Shown here: positions 9,493-21,492 of the stretch, piece by piece
How the letters are laid out: every line of letters starts with the position of its first letter
Position numbering within the stretch: position 1 is the first letter of the stretch
From: Psychromonas antarctica
Lineage (GTDB): Bacteria; Pseudomonadota; Gammaproteobacteria; Enterobacterales; Psychromonadaceae
Assembly: GCF_022267535.1 (NCBI RefSeq)
Contig: NZ_JAHNZV010000008.1
Coordinates: forward strand, 1 to 64,000
Direction: 5' to 3'
Length of the DNA: 64,000 bases
The notes under the pieces: model-generated
Seen by the model: the letters and a program-made list of their open reading frames with translations, nothing else
Told to the model about the DNA's origin: nothing
The model's database searches: none
Made by a program: the position numbers and the translations under genes

Positions 9493-10347
9493 TTACTTCA
9501 CCACAGGAAGATCGTCACGGCTTCCCCATTCACTCCAGGAACCATCATAGACGGATAAGTCCTTATATCCCGCTAGTGTTGCTCCTAGTACCAAAATACA
9601 AGCAGTAACACCAGATCCACAACTAAAAATAACGCGTTGTTTTTTCGGGGCTATCGCTTCAAAAATTAACGCAAGCTGGTAGGCATTTTTCATTTTCAGA
9701 TCTTGCAGAATGTCTGCCACAGGTAAGTTTTTAGCATTAGGCATATGGCCAGAGCGCACACCTGCTCTTGGCTCGGCGAGCTGCCCTAAAAATCGCTCGG
9801 ATGAACGCGCGTCAATAATGGTTTGCTCACTATTGCTCGTGGCAGAAAGGACTGCATCAGCAGCACAGATCAATCCACTCTGATAATGGGCAATAAAGTC
9901 GCCGGGGATAATCGCTTTACTTTTACTGCCGCTCTCAATAGCAAAGCCAGCCGCTTTCCAAGCTGGCAAACCGCCATCTAACACAGCTATATTGTCAAAG
10001 CCCATGGTTTTAAACATCCACCAGACTCTTGGGCTGGAAAAAATACCCAAACTATCATAAACCACAATCACGCTATCTTGATTAATACCAAGAATTTGTG
10101 CCGATTGCTGAAAAACAATCTCACTCGGCATCATATGCGGTAAATCGCTATTGTGATCACAAATAACACGATCAAAGTCGAAAAAAACTGCACCAGGGAG
10201 TCGCTCGTTAGCCCATTCCAACTTACCATCACGATTAACATTAGGCATATGCCAGCTGGCATCTAATAAAATCAAGTTTTCGTGGTGGTATTGCTGATGC
10301 AGCCAATCGGTTGTTACCAGTACGCTAGGTAATATTAACTGAGACAT
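9493..10347 (-). CDS. sseA: 3-mercaptopyruvate sulfurtransferase (rhodanese family)
   Basis: A tandem-rhodanese protein of 284 residues that moves a sulfane sulfur from 3-mercaptopyruvate to thiol acceptors or cyanide. The N-terminal rhodanese domain spans about 10-135 and the C-terminal domain about 165-280. The catalytic Cys243 lies in the loop CGSGVTA, the form typical of mercaptopyruvate rather than thiosulfate sulfurtransferases. The reading frame is open ten codons further upstream, but ATG at 10347 is preceded by a good AGGAGA site seven bases away and gives the usual N-terminus, so I place the start there. It is the first gene of a probable sseA-ilvY transcript divergent from ilvC. 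The link to branched-chain amino acid control is by position only. Confidence 0.92.
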   Translation of the reverse strand: MSQLILPSVLVTTDWLHQQYHHENLILLDASWHMPNVNRDGKLEWANERLPGAVFFDFDRVICDHNSDLPHMMPSEIVFQQSAQILGINQDSVIVVYDSLGIFSSPRVWWMFKTMGFDNIAVLDGGLPAWKAAGFAIESGSKSKAIIPGDFIAHYQSGLICAADAVLSATSNSEQTIIDARSSERFLGQLAEPRAGVRSGHMPNAKNLPVADILQDLKMKNAYQLALIFEAIAPKKQRVIFSCGSGVTACILVLGATLAGYKDLSVYDGSWSEWGSRDDLPVVK

Positions 10348-10527
10348 ATAATCTCCTGTAAATAATAAATGAAACATATTTATTGAGTTAATCTAAAAAC
10401 AGGGTGATCACCTCAAAGTATTAAAACAAGTTAATAGTTCAGGCTCATTGCTCAAAAATCAAACTATTTAACATGAAGTTGTGAACTTAACTCATTTAGG
10501 AAAATACACTGTATTGTATTTCATTAT

Positions 10528-10584
10528 TTGCAACATAACATTGCCAATATATCATTTTGCGCAATATCCGTTATGCGCTATAGT
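10528..10584 (+). promoter_or_regulatory. Candidate ilvC promoter with IlvY-type operator half-sites
   Basis: TTGCGC (10557-10562) and TATAGT (10579-10584) with a 16-base spacer make a plausible sigma-70 promoter. Overlapping and just upstream are repeated TTGC half-sites (TTGCAACA near 10528, TTGCCAAT near 10551, TTGCGCAA at 10557), similar in flavour to the TTGCAA-rich operators known for IlvY. Activation by IlvY bound next to the -35 box is inferred from the family. Confidence 0.5.
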
Positions 10585-10665
10585 AACTTCCAATAATTAA
10601 ACACAAATTAATAAAATTTTTACGATACTTTATTCCTTTTAAACTAATTTTTTGGAGTGTGCTCA

Positions 10666-12147
10666 ATGGCTAACTACTTTAATACCCTTCCTCTACGTGA
10701 GAAGCTATATCAGCTAGGTCAATGTCGTTTTATGGATCGCAGCGAATTTACAGACGGTTGTGAATTTATTAAAGGTTGGAAAATTGTAGTGATTGGTTGT
10801 GGTGCTCAAGGGCTTAACCAAGGCCTTAATATGCGCGACTCAGGTCTCGATATCGCTTACGCACTGCGTGGTGCCGCAATTGCTGAAAAACGTCAATCTT
10901 ATTTAAATGCGAAAGACAATGGCTTTGTTGTCGATACCTATGAAAATCTTATTCCAACTGCTGATCTTATTTTAAATTTAACACCCGATAAACAGCACAC
11001 AAACGTAGTCAACGCAGTAATGCCGCTTATGAAAGAAGGCGCGACGCTGGCTTACTCTCACGGTTTTAATATCGTTGAAGAAGGAATGCAAGTACGTGAT
11101 GACATTACAGTCATTATGGTTGCACCTAAGTGTCCAGGTACTGAAGTACGTGAAGAATACAAACGTGGTTTCGGTGTCCCCACTTTGATCGCAGTTCACC
11201 CAGAAAACGATCCTAAAGGCCAAGGTCTTGCGATTGCTAAAGCATACGCAAGCGCAACAGGTGGTGATCGCGCGGGTGTACTCATGTCATCTTTTGTTGC
11301 TGAAGTTAAATCAGATCTAATGGGCGAGCAAACTATTCTTTGTGGTATGTTACAAACGGGTGCGATTCTTGGCTATGAAAAAATGGTCGCTGATGGTCTA
11401 GAGCCAGCTTATGCATCTAAACTGATTCAATACGGTTGGGAAACAGTCACTGAAGGACTAAAATACGGCGGCATCACGAATATGATGGATCGTCTATCTA
11501 ACCCAGCTAAAATCAAAGCATTTGATATGTCTTTAAAACTTAAAGATATTTTACGTCCGCTCTTTAATAAACATATGGATGATATTATAGAGGGGGAATT
11601 CTCAAAAACCATGATGGCTGACTGGGCGAACGATGACGTTAACCTACTCAAATGGCGCGCGGCAACGGCTGAAACAGGTTTTGAAAAACAACCTGCTGGC
11701 GATATGAAAATTGATGAGCAAGAGTTCTATGATAACGGTATCTTCCTCGTTGCGATGATCAAAGCAGGCGTTGAACTTGCATTTGAAGCGATGACAGCAT
11801 CGGGTATTATTGATGAGTCAGCTTATTACGAGTCACTGCATGAAACACCGCTTATTGCTAATACCATTGCACGTAAAAAACTTTACGAAATGAATGTCGT
11901 CATTTCTGATACAGCAGAATACGGCTGTTACCTGTTTGACCACGCAGCGAAGCCGCTACTCGCTGATTTTGTTAAAGCACTTAGCCCTGAAATGTTGGGT
12001 AAACCTTTCGCAGTGAAATCTAACTCAGTTGACAATGCACGCTTAATCGAAGTTAATGAAGCGATTCGTACTCACCCGGTAGAAATCGTAGGTAAAAAAC
12101 TACGCGGATATATGACCGAGATGAAAACCATTATTGCGGCATCTTAA
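10666..12147 (+). CDS. ilvC: Ketol-acid reductoisomerase (class II)
   Basis: The second common step of valine, leucine and isoleucine synthesis: NADPH- and Mg2+-dependent isomerisation and reduction of acetolactate or acetohydroxybutyrate. At 493 residues it is the long class II enzyme of enterobacteria. The NADPH-binding motif [14 protein letters not shown] is near residue 43. [36 protein letters not shown] and [15 protein letters not shown] carry the active-site and metal-binding residues. The duplicated C-terminal knot domain contains [26 protein letters not shown] eight bases before the ATG at 10666 fixes the start; an in-frame GTG nine bases upstream overlaps that site. A strong terminator follows, so it is a single-gene unit. 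Confidence 0.97.
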   Translation: MANYFNTLPLREKLYQLGQCRFMDRSEFTDGCEFIKGWKIVVIGCGAQGLNQGLNMRDSGLDIAYALRGAAIAEKRQSYLNAKDNGFVVDTYENLIPTADLILNLTPDKQHTNVVNAVMPLMKEGATLAYSHGFNIVEEGMQVRDDITVIMVAPKCPGTEVREEYKRGFGVPTLIAVHPENDPKGQGLAIAKAYASATGGDRAGVLMSSFVAEVKSDLMGEQTILCGMLQTGAILGYEKMVADGLEPAYASKLIQYGWETVTEGLKYGGITNMMDRLSNPAKIKAFDMSLKLKDILRPLFNKHMDDIIEGEFSKTMMADWANDDVNLLKWRAATAETGFEKQPAGDMKIDEQEFYDNGIFLVAMIKAGVELAFEAMTASGIIDESAYYESLHETPLIANTIARKKLYEMNVVISDTAEYGCYLFDHAAKPLLADFVKALSPEMLGKPFAVKSNSVDNARLIEVNEAIRTHPVEIVGKKLRGYMTEMKTIIAAS

Positions 12148-12171
12148 GTTCCATTAAAAATTAACGCGTAA

Positions 12172-12204
12172 AAAAGCCAAGGGATAAACCTTGGCTTTTT
12201 TTTG
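12172..12204 (+). terminator. Terminator of ilvC
   Basis: AAGCCAAGG and CCTTGGCTT pair around a six-base loop and are followed by eight T on the plus strand. The A-run before the stem could let it also serve the minus-strand yhgN gene that ends at 12230. Confidence 0.92.
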
Positions 12205-12229
12205 TCTCGAGAATAACATCTCTAAAAGT

Positions 12230-12841
12230 TTAAGCGAACGTCGGCAATAGAGCACGAATTCCATCAATAAACATCTGTACCGACATAATAAGCAGTAACA
12301 TCCCCATTAACCTTTCGAGCGCAGTCAACCCCTTTACTTTTAATACTTTATATAGATGCGGGGAAAAAAGTAAAACAGCCGCAGTCATCGCCCAAGCCAG
12401 TAAGACCGAAACAAAAAGTGCGCCGGAATGTTGCACATTAGTTTTGGCTAAAACTAAGAGTGTGGCTAAGGCAGCAGGACCTGCAATCATCGGCATCGCA
12501 ATTGGTACGATCAAGGGTTCATCACCTTGCTTCATCGCAAACAAATCCCCTCCATTGGCAGAGGGAAAAATCATTTTTAAAGAGATCACAAAAAAGATGA
12601 TCCCACCAGCGATGGTAATGGCCTGCGTTTCCAAATGAAACAGGCTTAAAAATTGTTCACCAAAAAACATAAAAATGACTAATATGAATAAACCGATTAG
12701 CATCTCACGGATAATGATTTTTGAATGTTTTTTCTTATCGATATTTTTCAAGATACTCAGCAATAAGGGAACATTGCCAAAGGGATCCAAAATAAAAAAA
12801 AGTAAAACTGCTGTTGAAAATATTGGAAATGTTGTTTCCAT
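12230..12841 (-). CDS. yhgN: MarC/YhgN family integral membrane protein
   Basis: A 203-residue protein with six hydrophobic segments, the usual size for MarC/YhgN proteins of the inner membrane. Characteristic stretches are FFILDPFGNVPLLLSIL (residues 15-31), GGIIFFVISLKMIFPSA near 80, PLIVPIAMPMIAGPAALATL near 110 and ALERLMGMLLLIMSVQMFIDGI near the end. They match my recollection of E. coli YhgN more closely than of MarC itself. The family was once linked to antibiotic resistance but has no established transport substrate. AGGA sits eight bases before the ATG. The gene converges on ilvC with a shared terminator between them. Confidence 0.85.
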   Translation of the reverse strand: METTFPIFSTAVLLFFILDPFGNVPLLLSILKNIDKKKHSKIIIREMLIGLFILVIFMFFGEQFLSLFHLETQAITIAGGIIFFVISLKMIFPSANGGDLFAMKQGDEPLIVPIAMPMIAGPAALATLLVLAKTNVQHSGALFVSVLLAWAMTAAVLLFSPHLYKVLKVKGLTALERLMGMLLLIMSVQMFIDGIRALLPTFA

Positions 12842-13213
12842 CTAAATTATCCTTTGTGCCTAACCTCTGCTCTGAATGAGCAAATCGATACAGCGCAGCT
12901 ATTTGCGTGTCTTCAGCGTTAACTCAGCGACCAATAGTCCGCTATCGTTACGTTGAGTTGCCTTGAACTACACAAAGCTATCAATACTGCATGACATTAA
13001 ACTTTAACCAACTGATATTAAATAGAAATTATATTTTTTGGTCTCGATTTGAGGTTACTTAAGTGAATGAATCACAGATTCGTTGCCCTGTATTGTAAAT
13101 TTAATTCCGATAAGGGCAAATTTTATTTTTCGGGCCGCCGAGTGCAGCTAATACGTATCTCGCATTTTTATCTCCATTGGGTATAATGCGCCACCTAAAT
13201 TCGGGAGTATTCA
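12842..13213. other. Intergenic region between divergent yhgN and tcdA
   Basis: About 370 bases that should hold promoters in both directions. On the plus strand TATAAT at 13182-13187 is a good -10 candidate for tcdA, but I see no matching -35 at the right distance. No gene, tRNA or clear hairpin was seen. Confidence 0.45.
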
Positions 13214-13996
13214 ATGTCAAATTATGAAAATCGTTTTGGGGGTATCAAACGCTTATATGGCAGTAAAGCGCTTAATCAATTCCAAAATAGCCACATCTGT
13301 GTGATAGGTATCGGTGGTGTTGGCTCCTGGGTTATCGAAGCATTGGCTCGCTCGGGCATTGGTCAACTCACCTTAATTGATATGGATGATATCTGTGTGA
13401 CTAATACCAACCGCCAAATCCATGCACTGAGTGATACCGTTGGTGAGATGAAAATTGAAGCGATGGCAGCACGTTGTCGTTTAATTAATCCGGAGATCAA
13501 ACTCAATTTAATTGATGACTTTATTGATAAACAAAACTGTTTTGAATACCTTTCCAGTGAATTTGATTATATCTTTGATGCCATTGATAGCATTCATGCC
13601 AAAGTGGCGCTGGTGGCTCATTGCAAACGTAATAAATTTCCACTATTAACCTGCGGGGGTGCCGGTGGTCAGCTTGATCCTACACAAATTCAAGTGACTG
13701 ATTTAGCCCGAACGATTCAAGATCCGCTCGCCGCAAAAGTGCGTTCTGAACTGCGTCGTTTTTTTAATTTCAGTAAAAATCCCAAACGAAAATTTAGAAT
13801 CGACTGTGTTTTTTCAACCGAGCAACTGAGTTACCCCGATATGAATGGGGAAGTCTGCAAAGAAAAAGCAGACTCGGATGGTAATATGAAAATGGATTGT
13901 GCAACAGGTTTTGGTGCATCGACGATGGTGACTGCAAGTTTTGCTTTTGTCGGTGTGGCTTTTATGCTCAAAAAAATGATCAATAAAGGCCAATAA
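13214..13996 (+). CDS. tcdA: tRNA threonylcarbamoyladenosine dehydratase
   Basis: An E1-like enzyme (ThiF/MoeB fold) of 260 residues that uses ATP to cyclise t6A37 in tRNAs reading ANN codons into ct6A. It was formerly called CsdL/YgdL. The nucleotide-binding motif GIGGVGSWVIEALARSGIG begins near residue 32, the acidic LIDMDDICVTNTNRQIHA near 54, and CGGAGGQLDPTQI near 145. GGAG seven bases ahead of the ATG fixes the start. In E. coli the enzyme works with the cysteine desulfurase CsdA and CsdE. A SufS/CsdA-type gene lies at about 45 kb in this window but is not linked. The gene converges on the NAD-glutamate dehydrogenase gene. Confidence 0.95.
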   Translation: MSNYENRFGGIKRLYGSKALNQFQNSHICVIGIGGVGSWVIEALARSGIGQLTLIDMDDICVTNTNRQIHALSDTVGEMKIEAMAARCRLINPEIKLNLIDDFIDKQNCFEYLSSEFDYIFDAIDSIHAKVALVAHCKRNKFPLLTCGGAGGQLDPTQIQVTDLARTIQDPLAAKVRSELRRFFNFSKNPKRKFRIDCVFSTEQLSYPDMNGEVCKEKADSDGNMKMDCATGFGASTMVTASFAFVGVAFMLKKMINKGQ

Positions 13997-14006
13997 GCCG
14001 TTGTGT

Positions 14007-14048
14007 GCAAACACCAAAAAACGAAAATGAGCATCTTTAGGTGTTTGC
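14007..14048. terminator. Candidate terminator between convergent tcdA and gdh
   Basis: GCAAACACC (14007-14015) and GGTGTTTGC (14040-14048) are a perfect nine-base inverted repeat with a 24-base loop, in the short gap between two convergent genes. There is no clean T-run directly after either arm, so strength is doubtful. Confidence 0.45.
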
Positions 14049-14080
14049 GCAGAGATCCATGCATCATGGGCATTTATAAT

Positions 14081-17000
14081 TTAACTGCTGGACAGATCCA
14101 ATAATTCACGCAACGCAACCTGACACATACTAAACTCAGGTACTTTTACGGCGAGTAAGACATCCGCCATTTTATACCAACGCTGTACCAGATTTTGATG
14201 CTGATTTTCCCAAGCAGTAAAAGCTTGACTCACATTGCCCTCTTTTAAACCCAGTAAAATAGTCTGGCAAATATGCTTTTGCTGCCACTCTAAATCATCC
14301 CGCATCGCTTCTCTTGCTAATGATTGCCAATGGCTATCGGCAGGTAACACACTGAGCTGTTTGGCAATAGCAAACAGTTTTAAATGCTCACCGCTGTGGA
14401 AATACACTTGCACAGCTAACTGTGGTGCCATTTCTAAGGTAGATGCAACCGACAGTACCCCTAACATTGCATAAACCTGATCCGCACTGGCTAATTTATG
14501 TGCTAATATTTTAGGCACTCCCGACTCGCTCAGTGAGGCTATCATCTCAGAACGATAAACGATTTCTCCCCCCATTAGCACCAATTCAATATCATCAACA
14601 ATAGACTGTAACGATTTTTTATATCGTATAACTAAATCGCCAGTATTCAATTGATCACGATGATTACGAATTAACCAACGCGTTCCGTGGCGAACCATGC
14701 GTTTAAGCTTAAAGATTAAATCACTTTGTAAATCATAACTGATGCGGTTATCTAAGGCTTCAATTTGCTCCAGCGTCGTATTGAAATCAAAAATATCACG
14801 CGCAGCGACCCAAGCTTTACAGACATCTAAAAAGGAACAGCCAGCACTCATCATTATACGGTGTACAAAAGTCGGCCCCATACAGTTAAAAATATCATTG
14901 CTGACCTGAGTGGCAACAATTTCAGTGACCAGTGGATGATGATGCACCTCTTTGCGGTACTTATTAACCAGCGAAGCTGGGAAAATCTTCTCAGCTTCCT
15001 GCAGCAGATAGGGATCATCGGCTACTTTTTCATTAGCCAGTGCTTCCTTCATCTCATTTTTAGCATAAGAAAGCATCACCGAAATACTTGGGCGGGTTAA
15101 TCCTTCCTGCCTACTCTTACCTTCAAGCAATACATCATCCGTCGGAATAAACTCAAGAGCACGGTTAAGTTTCCCCTTCTCTTCTAAATCACCAATTAAA
15201 CGGCGATATTCTTCTAGGCGTTTATATCCTTCCAGATAAGAAATGCTAATACACTGTGCTTGACGGTAATTGTTCTTAAGCACTATTCTAGCCACTTCAT
15301 CAGTCATATTACCTAACCAAACATTACGCTGCTTAACCGTTAAATCACCTTGTGAAACTAATTTATCTAATAGAATTTTGATATTAACTTCTAAATCGGA
15401 ACAATTCACTCCTGCAGCATTATCAATCGCATCAGTAAAACATAAGCCGCTATTTAACGCATACTCAATACGTGCTCTCTGAGTCATACCTAAATTACCA
15501 CCTTCAGCAATCACTGCACAGCGTAATTCATTGCCGTTAACACGCAGAATGTCATTGGCTTTATCGCCGACATCGGCATGACTTTCTAGGCTCCCTTTCA
15601 CATAGGTCCCGATGCCACCATTCCATAACAAATCAACCTGAGCTTTTAATAAAATACTAATAAGCTCTGTTGGTGTTACTTTTTTCTGATATATATCAAA
15701 ACGCTTAGCCATTTCCGGCGTGACCGAAATAGATTTTGCGCTGCGTTCAAAGATGCCACCGCCCGACGAAAGCAAATCTCGATTGTAATCGTTCCACCCT
15801 GTTCTTGGGGTATCAAATAGACGCTGACGCTCAGCAAAATTAGCGGCTAAGTCCACAGGTGTTGGATCAATAAAAATATGCACATGGTTAAACGCCCCCA
15901 GTAAAGCAATAAATGGAGAACGTAACATACCGTTACCAAATACATCACCGCCCATATCACCTATACCGATCACACTCAGCGGCTTACTTTGTACATCAAT
16001 ACTGAGTTCCCGGAAATGACGTTGCACACTAATCCACGCCCCTTTAGCAGTAATCCCCATTTTTTTATGGTCATACCCATTACTACCACCCGAAGCGAAC
16101 GCATCATTCAGCCAGAAATCTCTGTCCACTGCCAGCTCATTAGCAATATCAGAGAATGTCGCAGTGCCTTTATCTGCAGCCACAACAAGGTAAGGATCAT
16201 CACCGTCGTAACGCACCAAATCAGGGGGAGGTATTACCGTCCCCTCACTTAAATTGTCAGTAATATCCAATAACGCACTGATAAATATTTTGTAGCAACT
16301 GATGCCCTCAGCCATAAAGGTTTCTCTGTCCATCGCAGGCTTAATTTTTTTCGCAACAAAGCCTCCTTTTGCACCAACCGGGACAATCACTGAATTTTTC
16401 ACCTGCTGTGCTTTGACCAAACCCAATATCTCGGTGCGGAAATCCTCGCGGCGATCAGACCAGCGCAAACCACCACGGGCGACTTTTCCACCGCGCAGAT
16501 GCACCCCCTCGATACGCGGAGAATAAACAAAAACTTCATAAGTTAAGCGCGGCAGCGGGATATCGCATATTTTGCTGTGGTCAAATTTAAAACTGATGTA
16601 GGATTTATTTTCACCCTCATTTTCTTGAAAATAATTACTACGCAGTGTTGCCATAATCAGTTCAACATATTTACGCAGTACTCTGTCTTCATTAAGATTA
16701 GTGACATCATTAAGCGCAGTTAAAATTTTCATTTCTAGGTTTTGCTGTTTTTCTAAATCGATGGTTCGACTCGGATCAAAGCGCAATTTAAATAATGTCA
16801 CTAGTTCTTTCACCAGCTTACTGTGATCTAATAACGTTTTCGCAATACTGCTTTGGCTAAAACCAAAGCATAACTGTTTTAAATATTTAGCATAGGCGCG
16901 CAGCATTGCAACATCCCGCCACGCCAGTCCTGCACCAAGAATAAGCTTATTAAATGGATCGTTCTCTGCTTTTCCATACCAGATAGATAAAAAAGCATCG

Positions 17001-18865
17001 GCAAAAACAACATCATAAGTATTCGGCTCTAAATTATTCACCTTCGAGTAAATTAGGGTAAAGTCATATAACCAAAAGTTTTTTTCACAGCTAGGTGTCA
17101 CTTTATAAGGGTATTCTTCAGCAACTTTTAGTCCTAAATTTTCTAAAATTGGAATAAGATCGGAAAGCAGTAAAGCACCATCCTGATGAAAAAGTTTTAA
17201 TTTAAGTTCACTGCTATTTGGCTCTATTGAACGGTAGAAGCGCAGCGTCATAGCCCGTTTTTGATCCTTATATAACGATTCAATACGCTCTATATCGGCC
17301 ACTGCAACCCGGGAGTTGAAGGTGTCTTGATAGCTGCCAGTAAAAGCACCAGTGTATTTTTTATTCAGTTTAGTACCTAGCTCTTCACCAAAATGTTCAA
17401 TTAAAGACTCGTGTAATTCATCACTCCACAGTCTAGTTAACTGTCTCATACGGTCCTGAATGGCCTGCACTTCCAATACTTCATTAAGTGGATTTTTAAG
17501 GCGTAAAACCAAACGTAATCGGGCTAAATTTGACTCACTTAAATAGGTCTGGAAATCACTGTCTGTGACTTCTAAGGTGCAGCAAATAAGCTTTTCAAAC
17601 TTAAGTCTTACTTCTGTATTATAAATATCGCGCGGTACATACAGAATAGCGATAACAAACTGATTATGGCCTTCCGTACGTAAAAATAGTTTTAAGTCTT
17701 TACGCTCCTGCGCATGCAGTACTTCCGTTACATTCTGCAACAGCTCACTTTCATTACACAGCAGTAGGTCTTCAACAGGATAAGTATAAAGAATTTGCGC
17801 TAGTTCTTTATAATAATGCCCACCTTTGCTGTAACCAGACTGTTTCAGGATATTACTCAATTTATTACGTACAACGGGTATATCAACCGGGGTGCCGCTG
17901 TAAACTGAAGAGGTATACAACCCGATAAAGCGATATGCACTAACGCATTCACCATTCTCATTAAATTGCTTAATATAAATAATATCGGGATAAGCTGGAC
18001 GATGTACCATAGCGCGTTTTGAGGCTTTAGTGAAAAGCACTAGCGTATTTTCATTTAATACATTGACAGACTGCAACTGGCTAGTTTCACGTCTAAATTC
18101 GGCATGTTTTAACAAACCTAACTGACTACCTTCAACAGGCTTAACAAGGCCTCCTTTAACAATCAGTTTTTCACCAGCAAGAAAAGTGAAATGATCTTCC
18201 AGCATCCAAGTTAAAAAAGTTTGCTGTTCCTGAAGATCCTCAATATTACTATTACATTTCAACCTTGTACTAAATTTCACAGCTTCTTTAACGTAATTTA
18301 TAAGCGCTGTAAAATCATCTACAACGAGCACTATATCCAGCAGTACAAGCTGTAACTTCGCCCTGATTTCATCGCGCTCAGATGCAGAACTGGTCTGATC
18401 TATTTCGAAATACAGCAGTAATTCATTTGAATTTTTATTTTCAAGTGATTTTAGTTTTCCGATTTTACCGCGTTCAGCTGCTATTTCACTATGAAAAAAA
18501 CGGTGTATTTTTATGTTCTTCTCATTAATGATGAGCTTTAAGGTATCAATAACAAAAGGAACGTTTCTACATAACACACTGATCACGGTGTGAGCTGACT
18601 GCCATTCATCCTGCTCAACATCGGGATTAAATACACGCACTTTAGCTTCATCACCTAACCACTGTTGCGCCTCACGCCACAATGACACTGTCAGACCGCA
18701 TAAATCCGTCTGTGACATTTGTGTTAAATCGCTGATCACCACATCGCGATAAACACAATGAATAAATTGCTGTAATGTTTTTTGTGTACGCTCTGAAAAG
18801 TGTGGCTGTAATTGAGAAAATAGTTGATCTAAAATATCACTTTTTTGATTGAGTTTTGAAATCAT
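14081..18865 (-). CDS. gdhB: NAD-dependent glutamate dehydrogenase, large (GDH-180) type
   Basis: A very large (about 1595-residue) enzyme that oxidatively deaminates glutamate to 2-oxoglutarate and ammonia with NAD+. The N-terminal 600-700 residues form the regulatory ACT-like region of this class. The catalytic core begins near residue 760 with RIEGVHLRGGKVARGGLRWSD and contains GLVKAQQVKNSVIVPVGAKGG, DKGTATFSDIAN, GIGDMGGDVFGNGML and ALLGAFNHVHIFIDP. The symbol follows Pseudomonas usage. The longest frame begins at GTG 18874, but that GTG is part of the ribosome site AGGTGG, so ATG at 18865 (or 18868) is the probable start. It stands alone. With gltBD in the window it represents the catabolic side of glutamate metabolism. 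Confidence 0.95.
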   Translation of the reverse strand: MISKLNQKSDILDQLFSQLQPHFSERTQKTLQQFIHCVYRDVVISDLTQMSQTDLCGLTVSLWREAQQWLGDEAKVRVFNPDVEQDEWQSAHTVISVLCRNVPFVIDTLKLIINEKNIKIHRFFHSEIAAERGKIGKLKSLENKNSNELLLYFEIDQTSSASERDEIRAKLQLVLLDIVLVVDDFTALINYVKEAVKFSTRLKCNSNIEDLQEQQTFLTWMLEDHFTFLAGEKLIVKGGLVKPVEGSQLGLLKHAEFRRETSQLQSVNVLNENTLVLFTKASKRAMVHRPAYPDIIYIKQFNENGECVSAYRFIGLYTSSVYSGTPVDIPVVRNKLSNILKQSGYSKGGHYYKELAQILYTYPVEDLLLCNESELLQNVTEVLHAQERKDLKLFLRTEGHNQFVIAILYVPRDIYNTEVRLKFEKLICCTLEVTDSDFQTYLSESNLARLRLVLRLKNPLNEVLEVQAIQDRMRQLTRLWSDELHESLIEHFGEELGTKLNKKYTGAFTGSYQDTFNSRVAVADIERIESLYKDQKRAMTLRFYRSIEPNSSELKLKLFHQDGALLLSDLIPILENLGLKVAEEYPYKVTPSCEKNFWLYDFTLIYSKVNNLEPNTYDVVFADAFLSIWYGKAENDPFNKLILGAGLAWRDVAMLRAYAKYLKQLCFGFSQSSIAKTLLDHSKLVKELVTLFKLRFDPSRTIDLEKQQNLEMKILTALNDVTNLNEDRVLRKYVELIMATLRSNYFQENEGENKSYISFKFDHSKICDIPLPRLTYEVFVYSPRIEGVHLRGGKVARGGLRWSDRREDFRTEILGLVKAQQVKNSVIVPVGAKGGFVAKKIKPAMDRETFMAEGISCYKIFISALLDITDNLSEGTVIPPPDLVRYDGDDPYLVVAADKGTATFSDIANELAVDRDFWLNDAFASGGSNGYDHKKMGITAKGAWISVQRHFRELSIDVQSKPLSVIGIGDMGGDVFGNGMLRSPFIALLGAFNHVHIFIDPTPVDLAANFAERQRLFDTPRTGWNDYNRDLLSSGGGIFERSAKSISVTPEMAKRFDIYQKKVTPTELISILLKAQVDLLWNGGIGTYVKGSLESHADVGDKANDILRVNGNELRCAVIAEGGNLGMTQRARIEYALNSGLCFTDAIDNAAGVNCSDLEVNIKILLDKLVSQGDLTVKQRNVWLGNMTDEVARIVLKNNYRQAQCISISYLEGYKRLEEYRRLIGDLEEKGKLNRALEFIPTDDVLLEGKSRQEGLTRPSISVMLSYAKNEMKEALANEKVADDPYLLQEAEKIFPASLVNKYRKEVHHHPLVTEIVATQVSNDIFNCMGPTFVHRIMMSAGCSFLDVCKAWVAARDIFDFNTTLEQIEALDNRISYDLQSDLIFKLKRMVRHGTRWLIRNHRDQLNTGDLVIRYKKSLQSIVDDIELVLMGGEIVYRSEMIASLSESGVPKILAHKLASADQVYAMLGVLSVASTLEMAPQLAVQVYFHSGEHLKLFAIAKQLSVLPADSHWQSLAREAMRDDLEWQQKHICQTILLGLKEGNVSQAFTAWENQHQNLVQRWYKMADVLLAVKVPEFSMCQVALRELLDLSSS

Positions 18866-19366
18866 CATTACCACCTATCTTGCTGAATCTTATTACCCTA
18901 AGGCTAGATCAGTATAGTGAATTAACAAACGTGATACGTGATGACGCAGCGCTATTTGGCTATTTGATGCAAAGAAAATAGGTGTAAATTAGGATGAGCA
19001 TAAAAATGTTAATTACAGCTATCAGCTAAAGAGGGTTTCAGGTGACTGTTATACCAATTACATTAAATAAGTGTTCTGAATTTTGCGTAGGAAAAATAGC
19101 TTAGTTTAAGGCATAAGTTGAGGTAAATGGTTGTTCCCTTTACGAAACTTATAACGAAGAAATAAGTTATTTTAACAAGTAAAATAGACCAGTTAATTAT
19201 TGTGATTAGTATTATTATTGCAATTCCGCCCCGACGGCAGAATTGCAACACCATCAACCACAAGCAACAGATCACAGCGATAAAGCTAATCCATTACCGC
19301 AGGAGTGAGTGCAAAAGCGGGAAGACGTAAAAGCGGATAATAACCAATACGGAATAACTGCAAACA
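18866..19366. other. Intergenic region upstream of gdh and downstream of groEL
   Basis: About 500 bases without a convincing gene. The gdh promoter should lie in the first 150 bases (minus strand). A short minus-strand frame at 19063-19275 has poor composition and no ribosome site. ATACCAATTACATTAAATAAGTG near 19050 resembles one arm of the palindrome at 52699-52742, a weak hint of a dispersed motif. Confidence 0.4.
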
Positions 19367-19421
19367 AAAAAGCCTCGAAAAACAAGGTTCTTCGAGGCTC
19401 ATGAAACGTTATGCGTTTCAA
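19367..19421 (-). terminator. Terminator of groES-groEL
   Basis: On the minus strand AGCCTCGAA and TTCGAGGCT pair and are followed by TTTTTT. A second hairpin, TGAAACG with CGTTTCA (19402-19420), lies between it and the groEL stop. The tandem arrangement should give efficient termination. Confidence 0.88.
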
Positions 19422-19443
19422 TAGAATGGTTAGATGATGATGC

Positions 19444-21096
<1,653 letters not shown>

Positions 21097-21161
21097 TTAC
21101 CTGTTAGATTTATGGTCAAACTATTTTTCTGCTGTTAGAAAAATGGCGTTGAATTTAAAAT

Positions 21162-21452
21162 TTATTCTACAACGGCTAAAATATCATTTTCACTCAGTAT
21201 AATGACTTCTTGACCTTCTATTTTTTCCGTTTTCAAGCCATAACCTTCACTAAAAATAACAATATCACCCACTTTTACATCAAGCGGTTTTACTTCTCCG
21301 CTATCTAAAAGGCGGCCTTTACCCACAGCTAAAACCTCACCGCGAGTTGATTTTTCAGCCGCGCTTCCGGTTAATACGATACCACCAGCTGATTTAGTTT
21401 CTTGTTCAGTACGTTTTAAAATAACGCGATCATGTAATGGACGAATAGTCAT
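21162..21452 (-). CDS. groS: 10-kDa co-chaperonin GroES
   Basis: A 96-residue co-chaperonin forming the seven-subunit lid of GroEL. The N-terminus [12 protein letters not shown], the mobile loop [21 protein letters not shown] (residues about 18-38) and [17 protein letters not shown] are standard. AAGGA lies upstream of the ATG. It is the first gene of the groESL operon, preceded by a recognisable heat-shock promoter about 40-70 bases upstream. Confidence 0.98.
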   Translation of the reverse strand: MTIRPLHDRVILKRTEQETKSAGGIVLTGSAAEKSTRGEVLAVGKGRLLDSGEVKPLDVKVGDIVIFSEGYGLKTEKIEGQEVIILSENDILAVVE

Positions 21453-21492
21453 GGTTTTTCCTTAAGATAATTAACGTTTGCATTGATTAAAT

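Noticed and set aside
19063..19275. Minus-strand hydrophobic open frame of 70 codons
   Set aside because: Lies in AT-rich spacer, has no ribosome site, and the hydrophobic residues follow from T-rich codons.
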